Part shown: positions 43,861-55,444 of the stretch, piece by piece
How positions within the stretch are numbered: position 1 is the first letter of the stretch
Layout: each line of letters starts with the position of its first letter
Source: Chrysopilus asiliformis
Taxonomy: Eukaryota; Arthropoda; Insecta; Diptera; Rhagionidae
Length of the DNA stretch: 64,000 nucleotides
Direction of reading: 5' to 3'
Assembly (NCBI GenBank): GCA_964034945.1
Contig: OZ035960.1
Location: 16,091,403-16,155,402 of the forward strand
The notes under the pieces: generated by a model
Seen by the model: only the letters and a program-made list of their open reading frames with translations
The model's database searches: none
What the model was told of the DNA's origin: nothing
Position numbers and translations under genes: made by a program

Positions 43861-46800
43861 TATCAAAATCGGTGATTTGATTCGTAGATTGATTCCATCA
43901 AATAGTTACTGCTGTTTATCCCAATTCCTGTACATAAATAGTTTGTCAAACTTTCATAAAATCTAAAACAAAAAGCCCTTGTCCGAAACCACAGATTCTC
44001 CATAAAAAACCAAACGCAATTAATGAGAATTAGGTTAGTATAAAACCAGATTAAAAGTCGATAAATATAAATTTAATTAATCAAAATGTTTAATATCATA
44101 TAATAAATGTTATTGTTACACACTAGTGTATACATAGTAACTTATTGAAGTGTTGACAAAAGGAAATTTTACTATAGTATCATTTTGAATGGTGGTTGGT
44201 TGAGTGACGCACATTAGATGTTGAATGAATACTGAAGTTATCCTAATTATGCCATCCCTTATTTCCTTTTTTGACCTAATAAAGGACCCATCAAGCAGAT
44301 GAACGACCAAACACTTTTATGCTCATATCAAGATCCTCAGTTCAATTTTCGAAATAATTCCTTTGGATTTATGGCTGCTAACATGTCATAAAACGGTAGA
44401 ACTTCCATTCAACAAACAAACGACCTTTTCTAAGTACATTTAATTCATGGGCTTGACGGCGAAAAGGAAGCCTACCAAGCGAAAATGTTTTATGTCCGTC
44501 ATAAAATTGTTTCTTCAATTTCCAGTCAAATTATTCGTTCTTCCTCTATGAAAATGTTATCAAGATGTGGCCTTCCTGCTCATCTTCCTGTTTCACTTAT
44601 TTTAAGATATTTAAAGAGTTTCACTTCCATAAAGATACAGCATTTCCATCGGATAGATACACAATCAACCTAAAAACGTTCTCATCGTCCTCATCGTTTA
44701 TCAAAAGGAAAAACGTTGAAAGGAAAAAAAACACACACCTTCCTATAGTTATGTAGAAAGACAAAAAGTCTTTTACTCTCTATATTCACTTCACATTTTT
44801 ATTGTGCCCGAATGTAGTCAGTCGGTGTAAGTAGGTATCATCAGACTAGGATTTTAGGATTCAAGTTTAGAAATTTTCAGCAAGATTTTCATAGTATTCT
44901 AGATAGTGCCCGTAATTTCACTTGATGTCACAAGAAGTTGGATGAAAATGAAATGCCACAAGGTTATAACAACACTTGACAACGAAGATGTACCAACATT
45001 AGATGCGTATAGCATTAGACCACAGGAGCGAAGACCATAAACCATTTAGTTAAGCTTCCACCTTGATTGTCATCGGCCATAATAAATTAACTTTCGACAT
45101 TCGCCTTCATTACAGAATCCAAGATTTATTTACACGCTTGAACCTTGTTTGACCTTTTTTGCAATGGATGAGGTATACACTTGTAGGTACCACTCGCTGC
45201 TACCTAACATCTATACCTTCTACAAAATAACATAACGACAACATGACAAAAGAGAAACGGACAGGAATTAGCTTTCGGGGTACAACGTGGCCACCAACTG
45301 AATAAAATCGACGGAAAACATCCTTCCCACTATCTGTTATACGAAAAAAAATATGCGTTCATCAACTTACCAGTATATCTGTTAGTATTTATAACGCCTG
45401 TATCTGTTGTACGGGAAGAAGACATACAGCGCTATGTCCCAGCAGCAGCACGGACACGCATTTGTCAGTTTTCTTTCTTTTGTTATATTTGACTTTTGTC
45501 TTCGACATCGACACAACGAACTGGCTAGGACCCAACATCAGATTCGGATACGTTCCTCTCCTATTCCAACATCAAAAATCATTTTACATGAGCACATATT
45601 GCAATTAATCTGACAGTGCCACCTACCCGGTGAAAGCATGTTGGGAATATGTTATGATTTTGTCAGATCCAACATATGTCTGTATAAAAAAAATATAATG
45701 AAAAACTGAATCTGGCGAAAGAAATATCGTAATTAATGAGCCACATAATGGAGACGTGTAACGACAAAAAAAAACCCCCCACAGCAAAAATAATAATAAA
45801 GGTCACACACAATTAAAATGGAATCAGCATTCGCCTTTTGGTATAGGTTTTTTTTTCTTTGCTCTGGACATTTGTTTCTGACATTGAATTACAAGATTTG
45901 TTACATTTTTGACATACAAAATGCCACGATGTGTTCTAATTTCAAAACAGAAAAGTCACAATTAATTAAGTACAATGAAAATTAGTTGGCAAACATGGCA
46001 GTAGGAAATTATGCCTACGGCTTTTTGTTTTACAGTGTAACTCGATGATAACGGACTTCAAGGGGGAGTGAAAATTTGTACCATTAGTCGAGTCGAATTT
46101 GGTCGTTATCCATTAGTCGAATTTGGACCCGATTTCGCCCGGCTAAAGCCTTTTAGAAATCAGAAAAATCTGAAGAAAAGAACCAATGGCTATGTCCTTT
46201 ACTAGGATTTTTTGCAAACAAAAAATTTTTAAATAAGGATATGTCCATAAAGTACGTCACGCTAATTTTAACCTTTTCGGAGCACCGCTCGCAACCGTTT
46301 TTTTGCGTCTTTTAGTGTAAAGTTTAGATCGCCGTTACACTATTGCGGACCCCCAACCACCCCCCCCCCCCTCAACCCCCTCCCAATTCTTTAAAATGTG
46401 AAGTATTTTCAAGATAGCCGCAGAGCGAAAATCCTGAAAAATTTTAGCCTGGTACTTTAAGAATTTTTATAGTTAAAGCTGAGTTTTTTTAGTTAAAACT
46501 AATTTCATTCACTTCCAATATCTTCTATTCTTTAAAAAGCAGATAAAAATTTGGATAAAGATAATAAAATTTTAACCATTTTGATGATGTTTTTTTAGAT
46601 AATTTTAATGGCATCTGCTATAAAATTGCAAAAAAATCAATAGAAAAATTTGCCATTAAAGTAAAACCCTTTTATTTTTCCACTTGATCAGATCTTTCTT
46701 TAACTTTGATCACTAGTAAAATCAAATTGGTTTCATACTAGAGTTGGTTTCTTTCAACGCCTTTCACAAGTAATTTTTTTATCTTAATGCTTCACTGCAT

Positions 46801-47117
46801 AGTGTATCACTGGTGATACATAAATGTTTTTTTCGTTATCATAATGATTCCGTTAAAGGTTTAGGTAAATTTTCAGCTCGAAGGGTCTAATAATTGAGAT
46901 TATTAACATAATAAAAAATAAAGTTCCGATATAAGAATTGACTAAGTTTTATATGATGGCAAAAATTATTTAAAAAAATGTCAAAATCACCAAATTTGCG
47001 GTCATTATAGGAGGTACCCGCAAACGAAACCCAAAATTTTTTCCATGCATTTTTTTCCAAAAATATTGCGAAGGAAGATTGGATTTATACATTAGGCTTA
47101 CGGAGAATTCGCACTTA
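43861..47117. other. intron sequence, one possible pogo-type end
   Basis: At 46034 TACAGTGTAACTCGATGATAACGGA looks like a pogo/Tigger left end with TA, followed by repeated ATTAGTCGA words, but the matching right end was not found. A run of 13 C lies at about 46361. Otherwise nothing recognised. Confidence 0.35.
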
Positions 47118-47391
47118 CACTCAGAAAAATGTCCAGGTCAACTTTTTGTCAGGTTAACTCTGACCTTACAGAGGTTTCTGTAAGCCAGCTAGCGGTCAAA
47201 GTTAACCTATCTAAGGTCAACTCGTGCAGCTCCCAATGCCCTACTTCACCTGTTGGTGGCTTAATTTCAGAATTTCTCCGACCACAGGTCAACTCAGTTT
47301 TACTTGCCCACATGCAGGCGAACGCGCGCCTGCCCGAGGCCAATTACTCCGTATGTAGATCGTCGAGTTAGCCTCCATTTTTCTGAGTATA
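47118..47391. mobile_element. MITE with CACTCAGAAAAATG ends
   Basis: CACTCAGAAAAATG at the left and CATTTTTCTGAGTAT at the right are inverted ends around a less AT-rich core with GGTCAACT / AGTTAACC repeats and GGCGAACGCGCGCCTGCC. Target duplication unclear. Confidence 0.65.
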
Positions 47392-48055
47392 CTAGCGATG
47401 GAAGAGACGCTTGCGGTGGAGGAAGTATGGAAGAAGGAGATTGGCGTGTATTGCAAAAGGAGTATTTGACAATTGCACCCTGGCAGTTATAGCTTTTCTT
47501 ATGTTTTCCATTCTCTTTAACTCGTCATTCGCCATTTTGCATACTTCCTGCACCGCCAGTAACTGTTTCTAACATATCACCTAAGTTTAAATACTGTCCT
47601 CTATCGTATAGAATGATCATTTCTTGATGCATACAAATTAATTTTGGACGACAGACGTCCCAATTTCTCAATGGAATATTTGGAGCAATACATTGTAGTA
47701 GTTTTGAATTCCAAATACTTTTTTATATACTTTTTTCTAGTGTTAACATACATACGAATTTTCTGGTAACTGAATAATTTAGTATTGATGATCAATTTCA
47801 AAATAGAAGGCATAAATTCTACGTCTATTTCATACGCAGGGCAAGTTTTGCCATGCTCCTTGCAGGTCAATCAAAAACAGTGGGTTTTGATGACAAAATA
47901 AGTAACTCGTTGCCTTGCTGTTTTTAAAATTAATAGTTTTTGAAATGTCGTAAAATAACTTTTATTTATTTGCCCTGCATTTCATATCTTGTAGTTATTT
48001 TTTAAATGAGATTTTCCTTTTAAATATTGAGGATCGTCATAGTAAGTAAGCTTTA
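47392..48055. other. intron sequence without recognised features
   Basis: No supported feature. The phrase TATGAAATAGACG occurs on opposite strands here (47827) and at 48681. Confidence 0.3.
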
Positions 48056-48555
48056 CCCCCGTCGCACACTTCAGCTAAGCTAGCGTGAGCTAAGTTTCTC
48101 GCAGAAAGTAAAATCCTTAGCATTTGCATTGGCGACCGCACACTTCAGCGAAACTATGAAACTACATCGCGTAGTCATGGGCGACGCGGACTAAGCTCGC
48201 TCGCGTAGTTCAGACCTCAACTACGCGAACGACTTCGCTGGCATCGCTGACACTCACATATAAATATTTTCGGCGTTATACAGTGTAGAATCGGTGTTTG
48301 CAAAAGTGTAGTCTTTTGTGGACATAAAAGTGTAAGGAAAACGTGAAAATTGAATTCTTTTGCGAAATATTTTCAATCGCGTTAAATAATTTATATCTAA
48401 AAATGGCTGCAGATAAAGTGGAAAAATGCATATATTTACCGAAAATATCGCCGCGTAGCTTAGCTCAAGTGTGCAACGAGGTGAGCTAACCCAGCTAAGC
48501 TATGTAACTATAGCTAGCCTCGCTCACATAGCTTAGTTGAAGTGTGCGACGGAGG
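48056..48555. mobile_element. 500-bp MITE with CCGTCGCACACTTCA ends and an ATG leader
   Basis: Inverted ends CCCCCGTCGCACACTTCAGC / AACTGAAGTGTGCGACGGAGG-type continue with CTAAGCTA and recur inside (AGCTAAGC, GCGTAGTT). A TA is on each side. At 48402 an A-rich leader precedes ATG with MAADKVEKCIYLPKISPR, reading into the right end; it may be the first exon of the parent element's gene. Confidence 0.8.
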
Positions 48556-50482
48556 TAGACTTTTTTTTTAATTTTTCAGTGATTGGTATAACAGGGGCTT
48601 GATAATAGTTATATCGGGCTGTAAAATCAAATTATTTTGTGCCATGCTGAAATATGAAATGCCCGGCAATTTTCCCTGCGTATGAAATAGACGCATAAAT
48701 TCTATATTTTAGTCGCTAAAATTCTTTAAATATTTTTCCCGAATTCAAAGGGCCTAGAACACAAATTTTCAGTCAAATATAAAAATTCATGCAGTAAAGG
48801 GTTAAAGGTAAACATTTAGTAATTACCGAAAAAATACGTGGTTTTGCAATTTTTGGAACATTATTACTATAATTATCGTTTATGGTGTTGAAATGTCCAT
48901 ATTATATTCGATTTTTTTTTTTGCTTGCAAAATTAAGGGTTAATTAAGGGGCAAAATTAAGGGCTTGCAAAATTAAGGGTCTTTTAGAAAGATTGCTGTA
49001 GGACTCTTCGGCGAAAGCATGTGACTTCCAATTTATTCTGGCCCCGATCAAAATAATGTGAAAACACAGTTTTTTAAAAATAGTATGGTCAAATAGTTGC
49101 GTCGCTGTGCGTTAAGCGGTTAAGACATAGTCAGTAGGATTTGTTTGAAGTAGCAAAGTTTTTTGTTACAGAACATAGCCTTTATATAACTTTGACCAGA
49201 TGATCAATGTACAAAAACCGCACCGAAATCAGTTGAGTGGTGCTCGAATCAACTCAAGTCGAATGTATAGGTACATTCAATTTTGTATATTAGATTTGAA
49301 ATCGATGCGTAATAAATTAAACAACTAACTATTAAAGAATTTCAATATTAGTTCGATTAATTACTCTAATTAGAATATTAACCATAAATACCTGGAAGTA
49401 CTTACATATAATTATTATTAAACCATGCAATTGAAATATTCAATGATGTACTTATGTGTAATTTCCAGTTCAAGTTGATCTCTAATGAATAGATCAATCT
49501 ATTTTAATTTATAATCAAAATACCTGTCAATCCACTTTTGTAAAATATATTTGAACTATTCTAATCGAAATACATACAGCACATAGATGTATTTGTAGAT
49601 TACTCATACGAAGATGCTATGCTTCATTATAAGATTCTACATTAACTCCTTCAGGATCTTTGATGTTATTCTCCAGATTGATTGCACCATCAGAAGTGCA
49701 GAATTTTTTATACATCTGCACTTGGAGAAAATTAGTTGAGCTGTAGATTTGATGAAAACTCAATTAAACTTTTATGATTAAATACAAGATATGCTACTTT
49801 TACTTCAACTATTTGTTTAAGAATTTTAAATTGCAAGAAGTCAAGCAAAGTTTTTACAAGTGAAGGTAAAAAGCACATACACAAATACCGCAAATCCGCA
49901 ATATAAATTATATGTTTGGTTTTCTCGTTATTACAACTTCATAGCATTCCGAATCTCATGATGTCGAAAAACGAATTAAAAATTAAATATATTTTTGCCG
50001 CAGCCCTAGTTGAGTTTTGATTTTACTACCCTTAAACCACATCTCTATTCAACACACAAAAAAAAACTCCTGCATGCACAACCAAGGTGAAATCTATCCG
50101 AATGATTTTGTTGTGCAAATTGACATTAAAATCCTCAAGGGTTTGTTTTCCATTTCAGGATTACATATCGAATGAAATTATTATTAGATTGAAAGATAAG
50201 ACAATGATCTTCTGGTTGTTTTATAGTTAATTAAATGTTACTCCTGGGTATACTCTTGTCTTCAACGTTTCTGTTGATTTTCTTAAACCAATAAATATTT
50301 TACTGCACTGCCTGCCTGGTCGTATCATTCAGACAACCGGAAGGAACCAAAATTTTGCTGCTGCATAAGAAGAATTGCAAAAAAAAAACATTTTTTAGTA
50401 TTACTAGCAAATTTTCTACAAACTATCTATCAATCTATCGGGTTTTCGCAAAAACGACTAATATCTTTAATCTTTTATTAAA
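48556..50482. other. intron sequence without recognised features
   Basis: AT-rich; a small direct repeat (GCAAAATTAAGGG) at about 48952-48980. Nothing else supported. Confidence 0.35.
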
Positions 50483-50618
50483 TCCTACTAATATATAAAA
50501 ATGAGTTGGTGTTTGTCTGTCTGTCTCTCTGTCTGTCTGTCTGTATGTTCCTCTTTCACACAAAAACGGCTGAACCGATTGACTTGAAATATGGCATGAG
50601 TGTCTGTGGTAGTTCTGG
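50483..50618 (+). mobile_element. Helitron H1 copy 2, 5' part
   Basis: Starts TCCTACTAATATATAAAAATG after an A and follows the copy at 8266 through GGCATGAGTGTCTGTGGTAG, then TTCTGG, where it is interrupted. The 3' part resumes at about 53691. Confidence 0.85.
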
Positions 50619-50896
50619 CATAGAATAAGGAATATATAGAAAAAACTCTGCCGAACAAATTTTTGACAAATTTCCCCTTCGAAGGGGGGAAAAATGTCCC
50701 TATCATTCACTAGCTACGGCCTAAAAGTTAATTACTTTTAGACTAGGGAGCGCGAAGCAGAGAGAATCATTTTCGTCGTATCTATTCAATGAGATGGAGG
50801 AATCGAATGGATAATTTTTTCCGTGTTATATCGGATCCTCTTGCTTCATCGCACAGTGGAAAGATTTTCTCTAAAAAGTTGTTCTAAGAGTTTATT
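50619..50896. mobile_element. unclassified insert in Helitron H1, left part
   Basis: About 285 bp when the hAT pair is removed (its right stub is 53682-53690). It begins CATAGAATAAGG. TTCTGG occurs on both sides and may be its target duplication. A hairpin CCCCTTCGAAGGGG lies at about 50675. Class unknown. Confidence 0.45.
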
Positions 50897-50904
50897 CTCT
50901 AGAT

Positions 50905-51668
50905 CAAGCCTCGGCACTGCTTGGCTCGTCTGGCTCCTCAAGGCGATAACATTTTTATTCAAATTTTACGAGATTACAATCAATGTATGAACGTTTTTAC
51001 TCGACTCTCCAACGCAATGATACGTGTTGGTTGACGACGGCCACTTCGGCAGCCGAAATCAAACGATTGACTAACAATCGATGGAGCGAGCCTACGACAG
51101 TCATTCAGTATGATTTCTGCTGTTGATGCGTACGGGTGTATACATTTGCTCTCCAAAATTATAATTGCTTCCCAAAGAACACTGATGTACGAAATTTTTT
51201 CAGAAATTTGATTTTTTTAGTTTTCCTTTTCCATTATGAAGCGCTCATATTCAAATTCAAATACTATGTCGTGGGATTGGGAAAACAAATATTTAATAAC
51301 CACAAATAATGATAACCGTCAATGTCTAGTTTGCAGTTACATGTCGAATAAAAAATTCAATCTAAAACGCCATTACAACAGCTGTCATAAGTTCGATTTT
51401 GCCCGATGCAATTAAGTAGAAAGAGTAAGACAGGTTGACAACTTAAAGAAAGTTTTTTTTAGAGAAATTTCCTTTAGGCGGAACAAATGATTCTGAAATT
51501 GCATAATGATAAATTGTGTAGTTCACTGTTCCTAAACGTCTCCATCAAAAGCGAAAGAGCGTAAAAAATGAAAATGATGCGTTTTCTCATTTTGTGTTAT
51601 AGTATATGAAGAAACATAAAATTTTTTCGAGTAGTAGTAAATCACTACATACATGGTGCCGAGGCCTG
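50905..51668 (+). mobile_element. 764-bp non-autonomous hAT, copy A
   Basis: Short inverted ends CAAGCCTCGGCAC / GTGCCGAGGCCTG with an 8-bp duplication CTCTAGAT at 50897-50904 and 51669-51676. An 8-bp duplication and CA...TG ends indicate the hAT superfamily. It holds a broken zinc-finger frame. Confidence 0.88.
51236..51415 (+). pseudogene. hAT zinc-finger fragment, broken copy
   Basis: Same frame as 52008-52277 but stopped by TAA at 51413 after 59 codons (the intact copy has GAA here). An extra T in the following T-run shifts the frame further on. Confidence 0.8.
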
Positions 51669-52007
51669 CTCTAGATCAAGCCTCGGCACTGCTTGGCTCG
51701 TCTGGCTCCTCAATACGATAACATTTTTATTCAAATTTTACGAGATTACAATCAATGTATGAACATTTTTACTCGACTCTCCAACGCAATGATACGTGTT
51801 GGTTGACGACGGCCACTTCGGCAGCCGAAATCAAACGATTGACTAACAATTGATGGAGCGAGCCTACGACAGTCATTCAGTATGATTTCTGCTGTTGATG
51901 CGTACGGGTGTATACATTTGCTCTCCAAAATTATAATTGCTTCCCAAAGAACACTGATGTACGAAATTTTTTCAGAAATTTGATTTTTTTAGTTTTCCTT
52001 TTCCATT

Positions 52008-52277
52008 ATGAAGCGCTCATATTCAAATTCAAATACTATGTCGTGGGATTGGGAAAACAAATATTTAATAACCACAAATAATGATAACCGTCAATGTCTA
52101 GTTTGCAGTTACATATCGAATAAAAAATTCAATCTAAAACGCCATTACAACAGCTGTCATAAGTTCGATTTTGCCCGATGCAATGAAGTAGAAAGAGTAA
52201 GACAGGTTGACAACTCAAAGAAAGTTTTTTTAGAGAAATTTCCTGTAGGCGGAACAAATGATTCTGAAATTGCATAA
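52008..52277 (+). CDS. hAT transposase N-terminal zinc-finger fragment (89 aa)
   Basis: The frame from ATG 52008 to a TAA ending at 52277 encodes 89 residues. Residues 29-58 read QCLVCSYISNKKFNLKRHYN, then SCHKFDFARC. C-x2-C with a later NLKRHY...CH is the variant zinc finger found at the N-terminus of one group of hAT transposases and their domesticated relatives (GTF2IRD2/ZBED-like, where NIKRHYE.KH is typical). No RNase H-like catalytic domain or hAT dimerisation region follows, so it cannot be a transposase. It is either a decaying remnant or a DNA-binding peptide. Expression is not shown. Confidence 0.6.
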   Translation: MKRSYSNSNTMSWDWENKYLITTNNDNRQCLVCSYISNKKFNLKRHYNSCHKFDFARCNEVERVRQVDNSKKVFLEKFPVGGTNDSEIA

Positions 52278-52629
52278 TGATTAATTGTGTAGTTCACTGT
52301 TCCTAAACGTCTCCATCAAAAGCGAAAGAGCGTAAAAAATGAAAATGATGCGTTTTCTCATTTTGTGTTATAGTATACTAGGGGCTCCGCCCCGAACCGC
52401 TCCGCGGTTCATCCCCGCCCCACGCATCGGCCTTCGGCCTCCGCGTCCACTTCTTCCTCGGCCTACAGCCTCGATTGCTACTCGGCCTTCGGCCTCGAAT
52501 CTGGCCAGTGGTATAATATGTCAATATCTTTCCAAAATTTTCGTTACAGTTGTAATTTTGACGATAATAAAATTATTTTTGTTTTCATTATTTAAACATT
52601 TTTTTAAAATATAATTTTAAATGTAATAC

Positions 52630-53045
52630 AGTAGAACGCGCTTAAATGCAACACGCGTAAATGCAAAACTCGTGTAATTGCACGCAAAATTTGTGCATGG
52701 AAGATTTTTAAGCATTTTTCATATAAATATACACGGATAAATGAAACACGCTTAATTGCAATACTTGCTTAAAACCACTTTCACATCCGCAAAAGTATAA
52801 ATTATATGAAATTTTACACGCTTAAATGCACATATGCAAAAATGAAATGTGATTACCCAAAAAAGTTATTATTGTTATTTTAATTTGATAAAATGAATTC
52901 TTAATTAGATTCTTTGTTTTTGTGTAGCCTCGTTGAATTTAAATGTTTATTACAGGAATATTAAAGTTGCATGTTTATCTTTTACTCGCATAATTCCACA
53001 TTAATGTGCATTTATCCGTGCTTCCGTGCTACCGCGCGTCTAATA
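52630..53045. mobile_element. pogo-like MITE remnant inside Helitron H2
   Basis: Starts TA-CAGTAGAACGCGCTTAAATG, with TTAAATGCA words repeated. The right end near 53020-53043 (GTGCATTTATCCGTG ... CGCGCGTCTA) is only a partial match. Decayed. Confidence 0.5.
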
Positions 53046-53202
53046 TCTTTATCAATACTTAGATATTAAAAAAACAAAATTTTTTTGATGATACCCCAGA
53101 AGGAAATGAAGCTTTTAAAAAGTGCTAAACTGGACTGTCGGATGACATATTGATGGTAACCGACAAAAACAACGCATTGACAACATAAACTCTAAAACGA
53201 AA

Positions 53203-53330
53203 CGAAAACATTTTTTGCGAATATCTCAAAAACGGTGCACCTTATCAAAAAAGTTCAAGAACAAAAGTTATTTGAGATATGATTCTAGATAAAACTCCCA
53301 TACATCAAAATCCGATTGGAGTACATTTTC
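53203..53330 (+). repeat. family A fragment inside Helitron H2
   Basis: From AAACATTTTTTGCGAATATC through AACGGTGCACCTTATC to AAAATCCGATTGGAGTAC. Both family A ends are missing. Confidence 0.75.
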
Positions 53331-53690
53331 GTTAATTTCTCGACCCCAGCGCCACCTATCCGGTTTAAATTTTATCAACATTTTAATCTTTATTTAAGTA
53401 TTATATGTTGTGAATTTGCACAAAATCGGTCCATAAATACGAATTTTCGAAATTCGAACTCGACCCCAGCGCCACCTACCGGTGTCTTTTGCAAACAAAA
53501 ACCGATCGGAGCACCACATGAACATATCGTGTGAATATGAGGTGGATAGCTTCAGTGGTTCAGCCGTGATGATCAGACGAACATACGCACCAACGATTTT
53601 ATATATTAAGATGAAGAAACATAAAATTTTTTCGAGTAGTAGTAAATCACTACATACATGGTGCCGAGGCCTGCTCTAGATTATTTGTTG

Positions 53691-53969
53691 TCTGGTTCTG
53701 GTTTCAACATAGGCATACGGAAAAGTAGCGCGAGGGGTGGGGGATTAAGGGGAGGGGGTAAAGTGATTTCGAAACTTAGTTTTTGCGCTATGTTACTTTT
53801 TCGCGGGGAAACTACTGAACCGATTGGCCTGAAACTTGGCATAGATGTTTGTCGGGGGTCCAGCCCCAACATAGACCCATTAAAAAGTTTTTAAGTTCTT
53901 TCCGGTTTTTTTCGCCTTCTAAAACTTAGATAAAAAACTGAACCCGGCAATGACGGGTATGCAAACTAG
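53691..53969 (+). mobile_element. Helitron H1 copy 2, 3' part
   Basis: Resumes at GGTTCTGGTTTCAACATAGG and ends CCCGGCAATGACGGG-TATGCAAA-CTAG before T. It matches 8380-8753 apart from small deletions. Confidence 0.85.
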
Positions 53970-55444
53970 TATATAATAAATATTAAACACAAATATTCAC
54001 CCAGAGAAATCCAAATAGGAAGATACGAGACAATGGACTCTTCTGCAATGATTTCCCAAAAATAAGGAATTATTCGTATAATTTTGGCAAAATCTCCTAC
54101 TTTTTGGCATGAATTCCCCTTTTGTTTGGGAGTCATTACCAAAAAATTTCACTATCTCGTATATTCCTATTTTTTATAGGAATCTGTCCTTTCATATTGC
54201 CCCATTTCAATTTTGTGTATTTTTTTTAAAAAAGATAACCTTTTTAAATACCCTTTTCTCTGCCGTGAAATAGTTTTTAGTATACATTTTTTTTAATCTA
54301 TAATAAATCATTTTGGGATATTTATCTTAAAGTAGAAAAACCGGAAGTTTTGCTAAAGCCAAATATCCAAAAGAAAATTTAATAAATCATTTATTGGAAT
54401 GAAACGCAATAAATTACCGTCGAGTATCACTACACTATTTTTCACCCAACACTTTATTATGTTGCTCCATATATACAAACACATTTCGAAACATTTAGAG
54501 GAAAAAAACGCAATTTCATGAAAATATCTCTCTACGAGTAGTGGCAAACTTTGGTGGTTTATCATTTGCACCTAATGCCAACAAAACCATTCGAGTCGTT
54601 TTTAACTCGAAATTTATATCTTTCTCGTTGGTCAGTTTCACCGAAAAGGCAAATAAAAAAAAATATGCTTCAATTTATTTTCGTCCCAGACGATAGACAG
54701 CCTTTTGAATTTAAACTGATTCATTCGTAGGCTCAGATGGCATCCTCTTTCATGTATTGAAAAAGTATCTTCTATCTACTTAAATAGTTTTCTGAATAGG
54801 AGTTTTTTTTCGGCATCATCACCAAAGAATGCTACCCAATGATTTTAAAAGCAACTACTATAATGTCCAGCCCTCTCGTCTGATCCTAAACTAGAGAATA
54901 GAGTCATCCATCTAATTTAAGGTCGACTGACATTCCATCCTTTGAAACAGAGATTCTAAACCATTGTGTCGTGGTTTATCTGAAAAGCTCTTAGGGGAAT
55001 CGCTATAATTTTTCCTTATGTATGACCTGAATATGTTGGCATCTGGCGGTCCCAAAATTTGATAGATGGAAGGGAGGTGGGAAAGTTTGAAATATTTACT
55101 CCGTGGATAGAATAAAACATAAAATATTTTTGTGTTGACATAAAGGTTGCGAGTCGCTACCATGGAAAATGTCAATAATCGCAAAGTGGGAACATCACTC
55201 AGAAGAGGCAACAAAATAAATAAGAAAATAAGCATACTTTTCTTGTAAATAATGTCAATTGCTGATTAGGATAAAATCGGCTGCATCAAACGTATTGCAA
55301 GAGTCGAGTTACGATAGTCTTGCACGGAGGCGTCGATATGATAAAGGTTTTCATACATTCTTACAGCCCTATTCTGGCGACTGTCAGTACCCGATGACGA
55401 ATCACAAAAGCCTAAAATTCTACAGTCTCATGAACTGTGACTTA
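53970..55444. other. intron sequence, one possible inverted-repeat element
   Basis: ATAGGAAGATACGAGACA (about 54017) and TATCTCGTATATTCCTAT (about 54153) are imperfectly inverted and may end a small MITE. Nothing else recognised. Confidence 0.35.

Larger units (their letters stand above)
52378..53611 (-). mobile_element. non-autonomous Helitron, family H2, with empty site in copy A
   Basis: In + coordinates it runs CTAG-GGGCTCCGCCCC ... to ATATATTAAGA, so on the minus strand it is 5'-TCTTAATATATAAAAT ... GGGGCGGAGCCCC-TAG-3'. It lies between A (52377) and T (53612). Copy A of the hAT reads TAGTATA|TGAAGAAAC across this spot, an intact empty site with no duplication. The 3' 125 bp are strikingly GC-rich with a chain of hairpins (GAACCGC.CCGCGGTTC, CGGCCTTCGGCC twice). 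No Rep/helicase gene. Confidence 0.9.
51677..53673 (+). mobile_element. non-autonomous hAT, copy B, carrying a Helitron
   Basis: Starts directly after the CTCTAGAT that ends copy A and is followed by a third CTCTAGAT (53674-53681). Without the 1234-bp insertion it is 763 bp and differs from copy A at roughly ten positions by eye. Confidence 0.88.
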
